Shown piece by piece: positions 1-9,004 of a stretch of DNA of 64,000 nucleotides. The translations under genes and the position numbers were made by a program. Under the pieces are notes generated by a model. It was not told where the DNA came from, did not search any database, and saw nothing but the letters and a program-made list of their open reading frames with translations. Every line of letters starts with the position of its first letter. Position 1 is the stretch's first letter. This stretch comes from Gordonia sp. PDNC005 (lineage in GTDB: Bacteria > Actinomycetota > Actinomycetes > Mycobacteriales > Mycobacteriaceae): NCBI RefSeq assembly GCF_016919385.1, contig NZ_CP070351.1:930001-994000 (forward strand), read 5' to 3'.

Positions 1-1
1 C

Positions 2-511
2 CGGGTGTCGCGGACGTCGGTCCCCGGAATCTACGCGGCGGGCGACTGCACGGGTCTGCTGCCGCTCGCATCCGTCGCCGCCATGCAGGGTCGCATCGCG
101 ATGTACCACTCGCTCGGCGAGGGCGTGAGCCCATTGCGCCTCAAGACCGTCGCGTCCGCGATCTTCACGCGTCCCGAGATCGCGAATGTCGGTGTCTCGC
201 AGAAGGCGATCGACGCGGGTGAGTACCCGGCCCGCACCGTGATGCTGCCGCTCAAGACCAACCCTCGCGCCAAGATGTCCGGGCTGCGTCGTGGCTTCAT
301 CAAGATCTTCTGCCGTCCCGCGACCGGTGTGGTGATCGGCGGCGTCGTCGTCGCGCCGAACGCCTCCGAACTGATCCTGCCGATCGCCCTGGCAGTGGAG
401 AACAAACTGCAGGTGTCCGAGGTCGCGAGCACGTTCTCGGTGTACCCGTCGCTGTCGGGTTCTGTCGCCGAGGCGGCGCGTCAGTTGGTTCGGCACGACG
501 ACCTCGACTGA
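2..511 (+). CDS. lpdA: LpdA-like flavoprotein pyridine nucleotide oxidoreductase, C-terminal part
   Basis: Only the last 169 residues are in the window; the reading frame is open at the left edge. The visible part begins with the second FAD-contacting motif of the lipoamide dehydrogenase/quinone reductase family (GIYAAGDCTG), followed by the dimerisation domain (AIFTRPEIANVGVS, then the C-terminal half-barrel ending in YPSLSGSVAEAARQL). The usual His-x-x-x-x-Glu pair of true lipoamide dehydrogenases is replaced by YPSLSGS, which fits the M. tuberculosis LpdA (Rv3303c) type NAD(P)H quinone reductase rather than an E3 component. In M. tuberculosis lpdA is next to glpD2, and a glpD gene also lies nearby here. 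The assignment rests on recognised sequence and gene order; the N-terminal active-site region cannot be checked. Confidence 0.75.
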   Translation, partial: RVSRTSVPGIYAAGDCTGLLPLASVAAMQGRIAMYHSLGEGVSPLRLKTVASAIFTRPEIANVGVSQKAIDAGEYPARTVMLPLKTNPRAKMSGLRRGFIKIFCRPATGVVIGGVVVAPNASELILPIALAVENKLQVSEVASTFSVYPSLSGSVAEAARQLVRHDDLD

Positions 512-528
512 CGTCCGGCCGCCGGAAG

Positions 529-565
529 TTGGACCCAGAGCCCTTATTCTAATAATCTTTGGAAT
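529..565 (+). promoter_or_regulatory. Promoter and imperfect dyad ahead of the MFS/ArsR-rhodanese pair
   Basis: A TTGGAC -35 box (529-534) is separated by 18 bases from TAATCT (553-558), giving a start of transcription close to the ATG at 566. An AT-rich imperfect dyad, ATTC(T)AA...GGAAT at 546-565, covers the -10 box and is the natural place for the co-transcribed ArsR protein to bind. The dyad is only partly symmetric, so this is an inference. Confidence 0.5.
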
Positions 566-1966
566 ATGGGTTCTTGGGGTGAGTTGATGGGCCGCGAACA
601 TCGCGCGCCGGTGATCGTGATGGCCGGTGGCGTGGCGTTGTACGCGATCAACGTGTACTTGACGACGAGTCTGCTGCCGAATGCGATCGCCGACATCGGC
701 GGTGAAGAGCTGTACTCGTGGACGATGACGGTGTTCCTCGTGGCGTCCGTCATCTCGTCAATGCTTGTCAGTCGACTACTTGCGCAGTTCGGAGCGCGAT
801 GGTCGTACTCCACCGGATTCGTCGCCTTCGCCGTCGGCACGGCCATCGCGGGCGGCGCTCCCACGATGGTCGTCATGCTCATCGGCCGCGGCCTGCAGGG
901 ACTCGCGGCCGGCCTCCTCGCGGGACTCGGATTCGCCGTGGTCCGAACGGTTCTGCCGCCGAATCTCTGGCAACGTGCGATCGCCCTGATGTCGGCGATG
1001 TGGGGCGTCGGCAATGTCGTCGGTCCGATCGTCGGCGGGTTCTTCGCTCAGATCGGTCTTTGGCGCGGAGCGTTCGGTCTCCTCGTGGTGATCGCCCTCG
1101 GTCTGGTCGCCCTCACGTTCCGTGCGCTGCCGTCGGGCGCGGGGGCGGGCGTGTCGTCCGATCCTGTGCCGTGGATCTCGCTCGCACTGTTGACCTCGAC
1201 CGCTGCTGCAGTCAGCATCGCGTCGATCGTGGATGGCGCGGTGACCGTCGCACTTCTCGGCGTCGCGGCGATCGCGGCGGCCGCGTTCATCCTGTACGAG
1301 CGCGGCGCCACCAGTCGAGTGCTGCCCGAGATGACATACCGGGGACGCTCGCCGCTGCGCTGGATTTATCTCGCCATTGTGGTGCTCGCCGCCGTGTCGA
1401 CCGTGGAGACATTCATTCCGCTGTTCGGTCAGCGTATCGGCGGCCTGTCTCCTCTCGCGGCGGGGTTCCTCGGCGCGGCCATCTCGTGGGGCTGGACCAT
1501 CGCATCCATCTGGAGCAGTGGCGCCGAGACCGATCGGATGCGGCGCGCCGTGCGAGTGGCTGGGCCGATCGTCCTCGGTGTCGGCCTGCTGGCGTACGGG
1601 TTGCTGCAGGTGGCGGATCCGGCCGGCTGGGTGGTTGTCGGGTGGTACGTCACGCTGTTGTTCGCGGGGTGTGGCATCGGCATGGCCATGGCTCACTGGT
1701 TCACCGCCGGTATGCGTGTGAGCACCGACGACGCCGAGGCCGCACAGGCTTCTGCCGGACTCAACACGAGCCAGCTCATCGCCAACGCTTTCGGGTCGGC
1801 GCTCGCGGGTGTGCTCGTCTCTCTCGGCGGACCCGACATTGTCGACTCGGCGCGCCTGCTGAGCTTCGGCTTCGCCGTTCTCGCACTGCTCGGCGTCGTA
1901 GTCGCGTTCGCCGAGTTCTCCGCCGCGAGAGCGTGGCGACGCGAAACGGCGGAGGTGTCGTCATGA
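566..1966 (+). CDS. MFS transporter (drug/proton antiporter type)
   Basis: A 466-residue polytopic membrane protein of the major facilitator superfamily, probably an exporter. Hydrophobic segments run almost end to end, starting at about residue 15 (VIVMAGGVALYAINVYL), and the loop after the third segment carries the typical R-G-x-Q-G pattern (IGRGLQGLAAGLLAGLGFAVV). The TANNNT-like box ends 7 bases before the ATG at 566, which suggests a leaderless start. An alternative ATG at 587 is preceded by a GGGGTGAG ribosome-binding sequence and would remove seven residues. The stop codon overlaps the ATG of the ArsR-rhodanese gene (ATGA), so the two are translationally coupled and the regulator probably controls the transporter. 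The substrate cannot be told from sequence. Confidence 0.85.
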   Translation: MGSWGELMGREHRAPVIVMAGGVALYAINVYLTTSLLPNAIADIGGEELYSWTMTVFLVASVISSMLVSRLLAQFGARWSYSTGFVAFAVGTAIAGGAPTMVVMLIGRGLQGLAAGLLAGLGFAVVRTVLPPNLWQRAIALMSAMWGVGNVVGPIVGGFFAQIGLWRGAFGLLVVIALGLVALTFRALPSGAGAGVSSDPVPWISLALLTSTAAAVSIASIVDGAVTVALLGVAAIAAAAFILYERGATSRVLPEMTYRGRSPLRWIYLAIVVLAAVSTVETFIPLFGQRIGGLSPLAAGFLGAAISWGWTIASIWSSGAETDRMRRAVRVAGPIVLGVGLLAYGLLQVADPAGWVVVGWYVTLLFAGCGIGMAMAHWFTAGMRVSTDDAEAAQASAGLNTSQLIANAFGSALAGVLVSLGGPDIVDSARLLSFGFAVLALLGVVVAFAEFSAARAWRRETAEVSS

Positions 1967-2613
1967 GTGGCGACGACGAGATCTACATTCAGCTGTCCCG
2001 TGTTGGCAAGGCGCTGTCGAACCCGTTGCGACTGCGCTTGCTGGATCGGCTCGAGACGGGGGAGCACACTGTCGAAGAACTTGCCGAGGCCGCCGGACTT
2101 CCGGTCAAGAACACGTCGGCGCAGCTGCAGCAGCTCCGTGCGGCGCAGCTCGTGCAGTCTCGGCGCGAGGGTGTCCACATTCACTATCGGATCGCTGACA
2201 GCGCGACGTCGGCCTTCCTCGGTGCGTTCGCCGACTACGCGGAGAGGTCACTCGCTGAGCTGCGTGACGAACTGGCCGAGCTGAACAGACGTCGCCCGCC
2301 GATGGAGAGTGTCGACGTCGCGGAACTCGACCGCCGACTCCGTGAGGACGATGTTGTGCTCGTCGACGTGAGGTCTGCGGACGACTACGCCCGAGGCCAC
2401 GTCGAGGGCGCCCTGTCGATTCCGGTCGCAGATCTAGATCGCAGGATCGCGGAGCTCCCCGAATCGGCGGACGTCGTCGCCTACTGCTCGGGGCCGTACT
2501 GCCTCGCCTCGGCAGACGCCGTCGCCGTGCTCGCCGGTCTGGGTCGGTCCGCGAGACGAGTGGACGGCGGAATCACCGCATGGGTGCGATCCGGCCGTCC
2601 ACTCGTGGTGTGA
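1963..2613 (+). CDS. ArsR-family regulator fused to a rhodanese domain
   Basis: A 216-residue two-domain protein. Residues 1-95 form a winged helix of the ArsR/SmtB type (ALSNPLRLRLLDRLETGEHTVEELA, then the recognition helix region around NTSAQLQQLRAAQLV). Residues 110-216 form a rhodanese fold with the D-V-R-x-x-x-x-Y-x-x-G-H-V-E-G-A motif (135-150) and an active-site loop holding Cys175 and Cys180 (YCSGPYC). Fusions of this kind are thought to sense reactive sulfur or thiol state through the rhodanese cysteine; that role is family knowledge and not shown here. It overlaps the MFS gene by four bases and has a GGAGGTG ribosome-binding site at 1951-1957, so it is probably the local repressor of that operon. 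Confidence 0.85.
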   Translation: MSGDDEIYIQLSRVGKALSNPLRLRLLDRLETGEHTVEELAEAAGLPVKNTSAQLQQLRAAQLVQSRREGVHIHYRIADSATSAFLGAFADYAERSLAELRDELAELNRRRPPMESVDVAELDRRLREDDVVLVDVRSADDYARGHVEGALSIPVADLDRRIAELPESADVVAYCSGPYCLASADAVAVLAGLGRSARRVDGGITAWVRSGRPLVV

Positions 2614-2619
2614 GGATCT

Positions 2620-3105
2620 TCAGGCGGCGAGGAGTGCGTCGATCTGGTTGATCGCCGTCGACGCGCCCTCCACGACACCCATCTCGAGCACCTTCTGGAG
2701 GTCTTCAGTGGATGCGTAGGTGGACGTGTACACCGCGCGCGTGCCCGCGTCGACAGGTGAGAACTCGAAGACGTTCGTCGACACCGGCATCCCCTCGACA
2801 GGGTTGAGGTCGCCGTCGGCGAATCCGTCGGTGAACGAGAACGAGGTCGTCGCATCGATGGCGGTGAACTTCCACCAGCCGCCGAACTTCTCACCCTCGG
2901 GCGAGGTCATGTAGTAGCGGGCCTGGCCGCCGGGTGCGAATTCGAAGTCGACGAATGTGGCGGGGTAGGTGGGCGGTCCCCAGATCTGCTCGAGCTGACG
3001 CGGGTCGGCATAAACCTGCCACACGCGGTCGACGGGTGCCGCGAACTCCGCGGTGATCGTGAGAGTGAGGTTGTCGAGGTCGGGGGTTGCTGAGATGACA
3101 GGCAT
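2620..3105 (-). CDS. SRPBCC (AHSA1-type) ligand-binding domain protein
   Basis: A 161-residue protein with the helix-grip fold of the AHSA1/START-like group: an opening strand (LDNLTLTITAEFAAPVDRVW), the family's Y-A-D-P-x-x-L-x-x-I-W-G-P-P motif (about 31-44), a long central sheet (PGGQARYYMTSPEGEKFGGWW) and a closing helix. Such proteins bind hydrophobic ligands but mostly lack an assigned role. It lies 30 bases downstream of, and on the same strand as, an ArsR-family regulator. This regulator-plus-SRPBCC pair is common in actinobacteria and normally forms one self-regulated operon. Confidence 0.85.
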   Translation of the reverse strand: MPVISATPDLDNLTLTITAEFAAPVDRVWQVYADPRQLEQIWGPPTYPATFVDFEFAPGGQARYYMTSPEGEKFGGWWKFTAIDATTSFSFTDGFADGDLNPVEGMPVSTNVFEFSPVDAGTRAVYTSTYASTEDLQKVLEMGVVEGASTAINQIDALLAA

Positions 3106-3135
3106 GGCTTCGTCTCCTTGTGATGGGTTGCTGAG

Positions 3136-3477
3136 TCAGTGGGCTTCGGGTGGGTCGGCGGCGAGGAGCTCGTCGATGCGAGCGATCCGTCCGCGCCAGA
3201 TCTGCTCGATGTCGGCGAGCATCGCCGTCACCGAACGAACGGCGTTCACGTCGCCCGAGGCCAACTGCTGACGGCCGTCACGCCGTTTGGTGAGCAGTCC
3301 GGCCTTCTCGAGAACGGCGACGTGTTTCTGCACGGCGGCGAAGCTCATCGTGTACTTCTCCGCCAGTGCGCTGACCGAGTGCTCACCGGCGAGGACGCGT
3401 CGGAGAATGTCCCGCCTCGTCCTGTCGGAGAGCGCGTGGAACATGGCGTCCGCCCTGTCCTCGTTGTCCTCGGTCAT
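3136..3477 (-). CDS. ArsR-family winged-helix repressor
   Basis: A 113-residue winged-helix protein with the ArsR signature (MFHALSDRTRRDILRRVL), followed by the helix-turn-helix SVSALAEKYTMSFAAVQKHVAVL and a basic wing (KRRDGRQQL). There are no paired cysteines of the metal-sensing type, so a metal effector is unlikely. A TATGTT -10-like box lies six bases upstream of the ATG and falls inside a perfect inverted repeat at 3485-3508, so the protein very probably represses its own promoter and that of the SRPBCC gene behind it. Confidence 0.88.
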   Translation of the reverse strand: MTEDNEDRADAMFHALSDRTRRDILRRVLAGEHSVSALAEKYTMSFAAVQKHVAVLEKAGLLTKRRDGRQQLASGDVNAVRSVTAMLADIEQIWRGRIARIDELLAADPPEAH

Positions 3478-3484
3478 GTCTCAA

Positions 3485-3508
3485 ACATACAACCATTTAG
3501 TTGTATGT
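3485..3508. promoter_or_regulatory. Operator: perfect inverted repeat for the ArsR/SRPBCC operon
   Basis: Two perfect 9-base arms, ACATACAAC (3485-3493) and GTTGTATGT (3500-3508), flank a 6-base spacer. The right arm overlaps the -10 box of the ArsR gene. The form (TACAAC-N6-GTTGTA) matches what is seen ahead of other ArsR/SRPBCC pairs. Confidence 0.8.
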
Positions 3509-3545
3509 CAAGGGCTGAATGCCGTGCGATCGGCTGGTGAGTGAG

Positions 3546-4034
3546 TCACTGGAGGAATCGATTGACGACCGCCTGTGTCTCGATCTCGTCAGGGGGAGTC
3601 CGCCGCAGGACCGCGTCGAGGATCATGCCGTCGAGGGCGGTGGCCAGGCCTGCCGCATCCGGTTTTGTCATCCCCCTGGCCTGTAGGACGGCGACGAGTT
3701 GGTCTCGACCTCGCACCAGTTCGTCGGTGAGTTCGCGGTCGTGAAACGCGGCGACGATGAGTTCGTAGCGGGCGCGTGTATACGCGAGTTCACTGCCGGT
3801 CCATCTGGAGACTTGCTGTGTCGGCGTCTCATCGGCCCGAGGAAGGTCCACTGCGAGGAGATGTCGGACCATCGCCAGCACCAGGCCGCGTTGGTCCGAG
3901 AAGTGGTGACGAGCGCTGCCGTGTGGGACGCCGGTCGTGTCTTCGACGCGCCTCATCGACCATCCCCGGAATCCGACCTCGCCGAGCAGTGTCAGGCCGG
4001 CTTCAAGCATCTGAATGCGTGTGGACTTCTCCAT
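3546..4034 (-). CDS. TetR-family transcriptional regulator
   Basis: A 162-residue TetR-type repressor. The N-terminal three-helix DNA-binding domain is clear: helix 1 at residues 5-22 (TRIQMLEAGLTLLGEVGF), the turn and recognition helix at about 30-45 (VEDTTGVPHGSARHHFSD). The C-terminal ligand domain is short and contains a YTRARYELIVAAFHDRELTDEL stretch typical of small actinobacterial TetRs. It is divergent from a 35-residue membrane protein gene, and a perfect 16-base palindrome lies between them at 4060-4075. A GATAAC box lies eight bases before the ATG, so the mRNA may be leaderless. The ligand is unknown. Confidence 0.85.
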   Translation of the reverse strand: MEKSTRIQMLEAGLTLLGEVGFRGWSMRRVEDTTGVPHGSARHHFSDQRGLVLAMVRHLLAVDLPRADETPTQQVSRWTGSELAYTRARYELIVAAFHDRELTDELVRGRDQLVAVLQARGMTKPDAAGLATALDGMILDAVLRRTPPDEIETQAVVNRFLQ

Positions 4035-4059
4035 GCGGAGAGGTTATCGTTCTAAGGAA

Positions 4060-4075
4060 TTCTCCACGTGGAGAA
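4060..4075. promoter_or_regulatory. Operator: 16-base perfect palindrome between tetR and a micro-ORF
   Basis: TTCTCCACGTGGAGAA is its own reverse complement. It lies 26 bases upstream of the TetR start and 23 bases upstream of the divergent 35-codon gene, where it could block both promoters. Binding by the neighbouring TetR protein is inferred from position. Confidence 0.75.
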
Positions 4076-4097
4076 CTATGGGCGAGAGGTGGACTCG

Positions 4098-4205
4098 ATG
4101 GTGATCTTCTTTGACGTCCTGTTCGGGATCTGCGTCATCGCGACCCTCTGGTTCGCGTACTACGTCATTCGGCGCCTGATCACCGAGGACGTCGACGCGA
4201 GTTAG
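4098..4205 (+). CDS. 35-residue single-pass membrane protein
   Basis: A small gene of 35 codons, starting MVIFFDVLFGICVIATLWFA and ending in a charged tail with the residues RRLITEDVDAS. Residues 2-24 form one hydrophobic segment and the tail is expected in the cytoplasm by the positive-inside rule (two arginines just after the helix). A good ribosome-binding sequence, GAGAGGTGG (4084-4092), lies five bases before the ATG. It is divergent from a TetR gene, with a perfect palindrome between them, and a hairpin terminator follows ten bases after its stop. Those flanking signals argue for a real gene. The function is unknown; small membrane proteins under TetR control often assist a transporter or respond to membrane stress, but no transporter is adjacent. 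Confidence 0.65.
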   Translation: MVIFFDVLFGICVIATLWFAYYVIRRLITEDVDAS

Positions 4206-4214
4206 GACGATTGA

Positions 4215-4241
4215 CCACGGACGGGAGTGTTGCGTCCGTGG
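4215..4241. terminator. Hairpin terminator between the micro-ORF and glpK
   Basis: A perfect 9-base stem, CCACGGACG (4215-4223) with CGTCCGTGG (4233-4241), and a 9-base loop. It lies between two convergent genes and could serve both. No U-tract follows, which is usual in this group. Confidence 0.6.
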
Positions 4242-4318
4242 CACATCGCCGCGCTCGAGGCTCAGACGGCTCGAACGATGTGGGCGACAACGGGGTGTCG
4301 TGTCGGTCGAAATGACCG

Positions 4319-5827
<1,509 letters not shown>

Positions 5828-5834
5828 GTTGCAC

Positions 5835-5850
5835 AGTGTGTCACGTCACA
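5835..5850. promoter_or_regulatory. CRP-like site between glpK and glpD
   Basis: AGTGTGTCACGTCACA matches 8 of the 10 fixed positions of the TGTGA-N6-TCACA consensus of CRP-family regulators. It sits 7 bases from the glpK start and just upstream of the glpD promoter. CRP control is a suggestion only. Confidence 0.4.
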
Positions 5851-5880
5851 TCCGGTTACTCTCCGGTAGGCTCGATGCCC

Positions 5881-7623
5881 ATGGACAGCGAGTTCAACCC
5901 CGACCGGCCCGCCGACCTGAGCCCCGCCTACCGAGATGAGGCATGGCGACGGCTCGGCACCGAGCAGTTCGACATCGTCGTCATCGGCGGCGGTGTCGTC
6001 GGTGTCGGCGCGGCGCTGGACGCTGCGACTCGTGGCTTGCGAGTCGCTCTTGTCGAGGCGCGCGACATCGCGTCCGGCACATCGAGCCGTTCGTCCAAGA
6101 TGTTCCACGGCGGTCTGCGCTACCTGGAGCAGTTCGAGTTCGGGCTCGTCAAAGAAGCGTTGCGTGAACGTGAACTGTCTCTGCGTCTGCTCGCGCCTCA
6201 CCTGGTGAAACCACTGCCGTTTCTCGCTCCGCTCACCCGACGTTTCTGGGAGCGTCCCTACATGGCGGCGGGCCTGTTCCTGTACGACCGAATGGGCGGT
6301 GCCAAGTCGGTCCCCGGCCAGAAGCACGTCTCGCGGTCCGGTGCGCTACGGGTGGCGCCCGGCCTCAAGCGCAGCTCACTGATCGGTGGGATCCGGTACT
6401 ACGACACGGTTGTCGACGACGCCCGCCACAGCCTCACCCTCGCCCGCACCGCGTCGAATTACGGCGCCGTGGTCCGCACCTCGACCCAGGCGATCGGCTT
6501 CCTCACCGAGGCCGACCGCATCAAGGGCGTCAAGCTCCGAGACAGTGAGACCGGCGAGACGACCGAAGTCCGCGCCCACTGCGTGATCAACGCGGCAGGC
6601 GTGTGGACCGATGAGGTCCAGGCGCTGTCGAAGCAGCGCGGGCACTTCACGGTCCGCGCGTCCAAGGGCGTGCACATCGTGGTGCCCCGCGACCGGATCG
6701 TCAGTGAGACGGCGATCATCCTGCGGACCGCGAGTTCAGTGCTCTTCGTGATCCCATGGGAGACGCACTGGATCATCGGCACCACCGACACCGATTGGAA
6801 CCTCGACCTCGCGCACCCCGCGGCGACTCGCAAGGACATCGACTACATCCTCGATCGGGTCAACACGGAGCTTGTCACGAAGCTGACGCACGACGACATC
6901 GAAGGCGTGTACGCAGGACTCCGACCGCTTCTCGCCGGTGAGGACGAGGGCACCTCGACGCTCTCGCGCGAACACGCTGTTGCCGTCGTCGCGCCGGGAC
7001 TGGTGTCGATCGCCGGCGGCAAGTACACGACGTACCGCGTGATGGGCGCCGACGCGGTCGACGCGTGCACCGACTACCTGCCGTCGCGGGTGGCGTCGTC
7101 GATCACCGAACGAGTGCCGCTCGTCGGTGCGGACGGCTACTTCGCGCTCATCAACCAGTGTGAGCACCTGGGGCAGCGTTTCGGCCTGCATCCGTACCGC
7201 ATCCGCCGGCTTCTGAACCGCTACGGTTCACTGCTCGATGACGTGCTGCACGACGCGGAGACCGATCCGTCGCTGCTCAAGCCGCTCGACGCCGCGCCGC
7301 AGTACCTGCGCGCCGAGGTCGTGTACGCCGTTGCCACCGAGGGTGCCCTGCACCTCGAGGACGTGCTGGCGCGTCGCACGCGCATCGCGATCGAGTACAG
7401 CCATCGAGGCGTGGACTGCGCTCGCGAAGTCGCCGATCTGATGGCCCCGATTCTGGGCTGGGACGAGGCGACCACCACGTGGGAGGTCGAAAACTACACA
7501 GCGCGGGTGGAGGCCGAGATCGCGTCACAGCGACAGCCTGACGACTCGTCCGCGGATGCTCTGCGCGCGGCTGCGCCCGAAGCGCGCCGCGAGATCCTCG
7601 AGCCGGTTCCCGTTCCGGAATAG
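5881..7623 (+). CDS. glpD: Glycerol-3-phosphate dehydrogenase, FAD-dependent
   Basis: GlpD oxidises glycerol 3-phosphate to dihydroxyacetone phosphate and passes electrons to the membrane quinone pool. The 580-residue product has an N-terminal FAD-binding motif (DIVVIGGGVVGVGAALDAA, about residues 29-47), the family's RSSKMFHGGLRYLEQFE segment, and the C-terminal all-helical cap. A TAGGCT -10 box (5867-5872) lies eight bases before the ATG at 5881, which makes a leaderless start there likely; an in-frame ATG at 5875 would add two residues. The gene is divergent from glpK and is the counterpart of M. tuberculosis glpD2 in a similar neighbourhood. Confidence 0.93.
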   Translation: MDSEFNPDRPADLSPAYRDEAWRRLGTEQFDIVVIGGGVVGVGAALDAATRGLRVALVEARDIASGTSSRSSKMFHGGLRYLEQFEFGLVKEALRERELSLRLLAPHLVKPLPFLAPLTRRFWERPYMAAGLFLYDRMGGAKSVPGQKHVSRSGALRVAPGLKRSSLIGGIRYYDTVVDDARHSLTLARTASNYGAVVRTSTQAIGFLTEADRIKGVKLRDSETGETTEVRAHCVINAAGVWTDEVQALSKQRGHFTVRASKGVHIVVPRDRIVSETAIILRTASSVLFVIPWETHWIIGTTDTDWNLDLAHPAATRKDIDYILDRVNTELVTKLTHDDIEGVYAGLRPLLAGEDEGTSTLSREHAVAVVAPGLVSIAGGKYTTYRVMGADAVDACTDYLPSRVASSITERVPLVGADGYFALINQCEHLGQRFGLHPYRIRRLLNRYGSLLDDVLHDAETDPSLLKPLDAAPQYLRAEVVYAVATEGALHLEDVLARRTRIAIEYSHRGVDCAREVADLMAPILGWDEATTTWEVENYTARVEAEIASQRQPDDSSADALRAAAPEARREILEPVPVPE

Positions 7624-7635
7624 AGCGACTCGAGA

Positions 7636-8064
7636 CTAGGAGACGATGCGTTCGGGCTCCGGCCCGATAGTGAAACGTCGCCCGGTGACGCGATCCACGG
7701 TGATCTCGACGTACTGCGTCTTCAACGTCGGGATCCACGGGCGCAGTGGCGTCTGATCGGCCCGCAGGATCTCGTCGGTTGCGACGAGCACGCGGGCGCG
7801 TCCTCGGGCGACCACACTCCAGCCGACCCGGCTGGTGAAAGCGTCGGTCTCGAAGACGACGTGGCTGTTCACGGCCATCATCGACAGTTTGGTGCCCTCC
7901 GCGGTTCGCAGGAGGATCGTCCCCGCTGCGGCGTCGACGTGGACGTTCACCGGGAAGATGTCGGGACGGTCATCCACCGACACCGCCAACCTGCCGAACA
8001 CCGTGCCCGCCAGCATCTCCCACGCCTGGTCGTCGGCCATGACTGTCACCGGATCTCCGCTCAT
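7636..8064 (-). CDS. Pyridoxamine 5'-phosphate oxidase-like (PPOX-fold) protein
   Basis: A 142-residue split-barrel flavin-binding protein. The opening helix and strands (AWEMLAGTVFGRLAVSV) followed by FPVNVHVDAAAGTILLRT and the GWSVVARGRARVL strand are characteristic of the PPOX class, whose members bind FMN, F420 or haem products. Nothing here separates those options, and the true substrate is unknown. The ATG at 8064 has a GGAGG sequence only one base away and an AAGAAT box six bases upstream, so a leaderless start is possible; an extended start at 8094 is also open. The end is 12 bases from the convergent glpD stop. Confidence 0.75.
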   Translation of the reverse strand: MSGDPVTVMADDQAWEMLAGTVFGRLAVSVDDRPDIFPVNVHVDAAAGTILLRTAEGTKLSMMAVNSHVVFETDAFTSRVGWSVVARGRARVLVATDEILRADQTPLRPWIPTLKTQYVEITVDRVTGRRFTIGPEPERIVS

Positions 8065-8152
8065 GCCTCCATTCTTGGACCGGATGGACACCAAGACGAG
8101 GGGCGTTGGTCGCGTGTGCGCCGGGCGGAAGACTCATCGTTGACGCCGGGAT

Positions 8153-9004
8153 CTACCGGAACGGTGCGACGTCGGCAGCCAACTCGGCGATGAAGGTCTC
8201 GACTGCTTCTGCCGTGTCGTCGGGAAGGGAGAAGACGACCTCGGAGACACCGAGGTCTTGCCATCGCGCGAGGGCTCCCGGATCCGGGGCGTCTCCCAGG
8301 ACGACCACCCGCGGCGACCCGGCTCGGCCCGCCTGCCTCCACAGCGTCGTCAGGCGTTTGACGCCGTCTTCGACTGCCTGCTCGATGGGCGTCGTGATCC
8401 AGCCGTCGCCTGCAGCGACGATCCATTCGAAGTTCTTCTCCGTCCCGCCCGCGCCGAGGAGGATCTCGGGCCGAGGCTGCTGCACCGGCTTGGGCCAGGC
8501 CCAACAGGGGCCGAAGGACACGAACGGCCCGTCGTGTTCGGCCTCGTCGGACGTCCACAACGCCTGCATGGCGGCGAGATAGTCCTTGAGCGCAGTCCTC
8601 CGCTTCGCGGGCGGAACGCCGTGATCTGCGAGTTCCTCGAGGTTCCATCCGAATCCGACCCCGAACGTGACTCGACCGCCGGACAGATGATCGAGTGTCG
8701 CGATGGTCTTCGCGAGCGCGATCGGATCGTGTTCCAGGGGAAGTGCGACGGATGTGCCGAGCCCGATCCGCTCGGTGACCGACGCGGCCGACGCGAGACT
8801 GACCCACGGATCGAGAGTTCGGAGATACCTGTCGTCGGGCAGAGTCTCGTCGCCGGTCGCCGGGTGGTTGGAACTGCGGACGACGGGGATGTGGGTGTGC
8901 TCGGGGACGTAGATGTGATCGAAGCCGTGGGCTTCCGCGGATCGAGCGGCGGCCGCCGGGGTGACTCCTCGATCGCAGGTGAACAGTGACACTCCGAATC
9001 TCAT
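8153..9004 (-). CDS. LLM-class F420-dependent oxidoreductase
   Basis: A 283-residue luciferase-like monooxygenase fold. The start MRFGVSLFTCDRGVTPAAAA and the motifs AEAHGFDHIYVPEHTHIP, RIGLGTSVALPLEHDPIALAKTIATLDHLSGGRVTFGVGFGWN are typical of the actinobacterial F420-using subfamily. It probably transfers a hydride between coenzyme F420 and an unknown organic substrate. The start overlaps the stop of the upstream NTF2-like gene (ATGA), so the two are translated together. Such pairs often act on steroid-like or aromatic compounds, but no further pathway genes are adjacent. Confidence 0.88.
   Translation of the reverse strand: MRFGVSLFTCDRGVTPAAAARSAEAHGFDHIYVPEHTHIPVVRSSNHPATGDETLPDDRYLRTLDPWVSLASAASVTERIGLGTSVALPLEHDPIALAKTIATLDHLSGGRVTFGVGFGWNLEELADHGVPPAKRRTALKDYLAAMQALWTSDEAEHDGPFVSFGPCWAWPKPVQQPRPEILLGAGGTEKNFEWIVAAGDGWITTPIEQAVEDGVKRLTTLWRQAGRAGSPRVVVLGDAPDPGALARWQDLGVSEVVFSLPDDTAEAVETFIAELAADVAPFR

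Noticed and set aside
718..1960. Long open frame running through most of the MFS gene in another register before joining the ArsR-rhodanese gene
   Set aside because: High-GC codon bias keeps alternative frames open. The true ArsR-rhodanese start is at 1963, with a GGAGGTG site and an ATGA overlap; the upstream Arg-rich translation has no family features.
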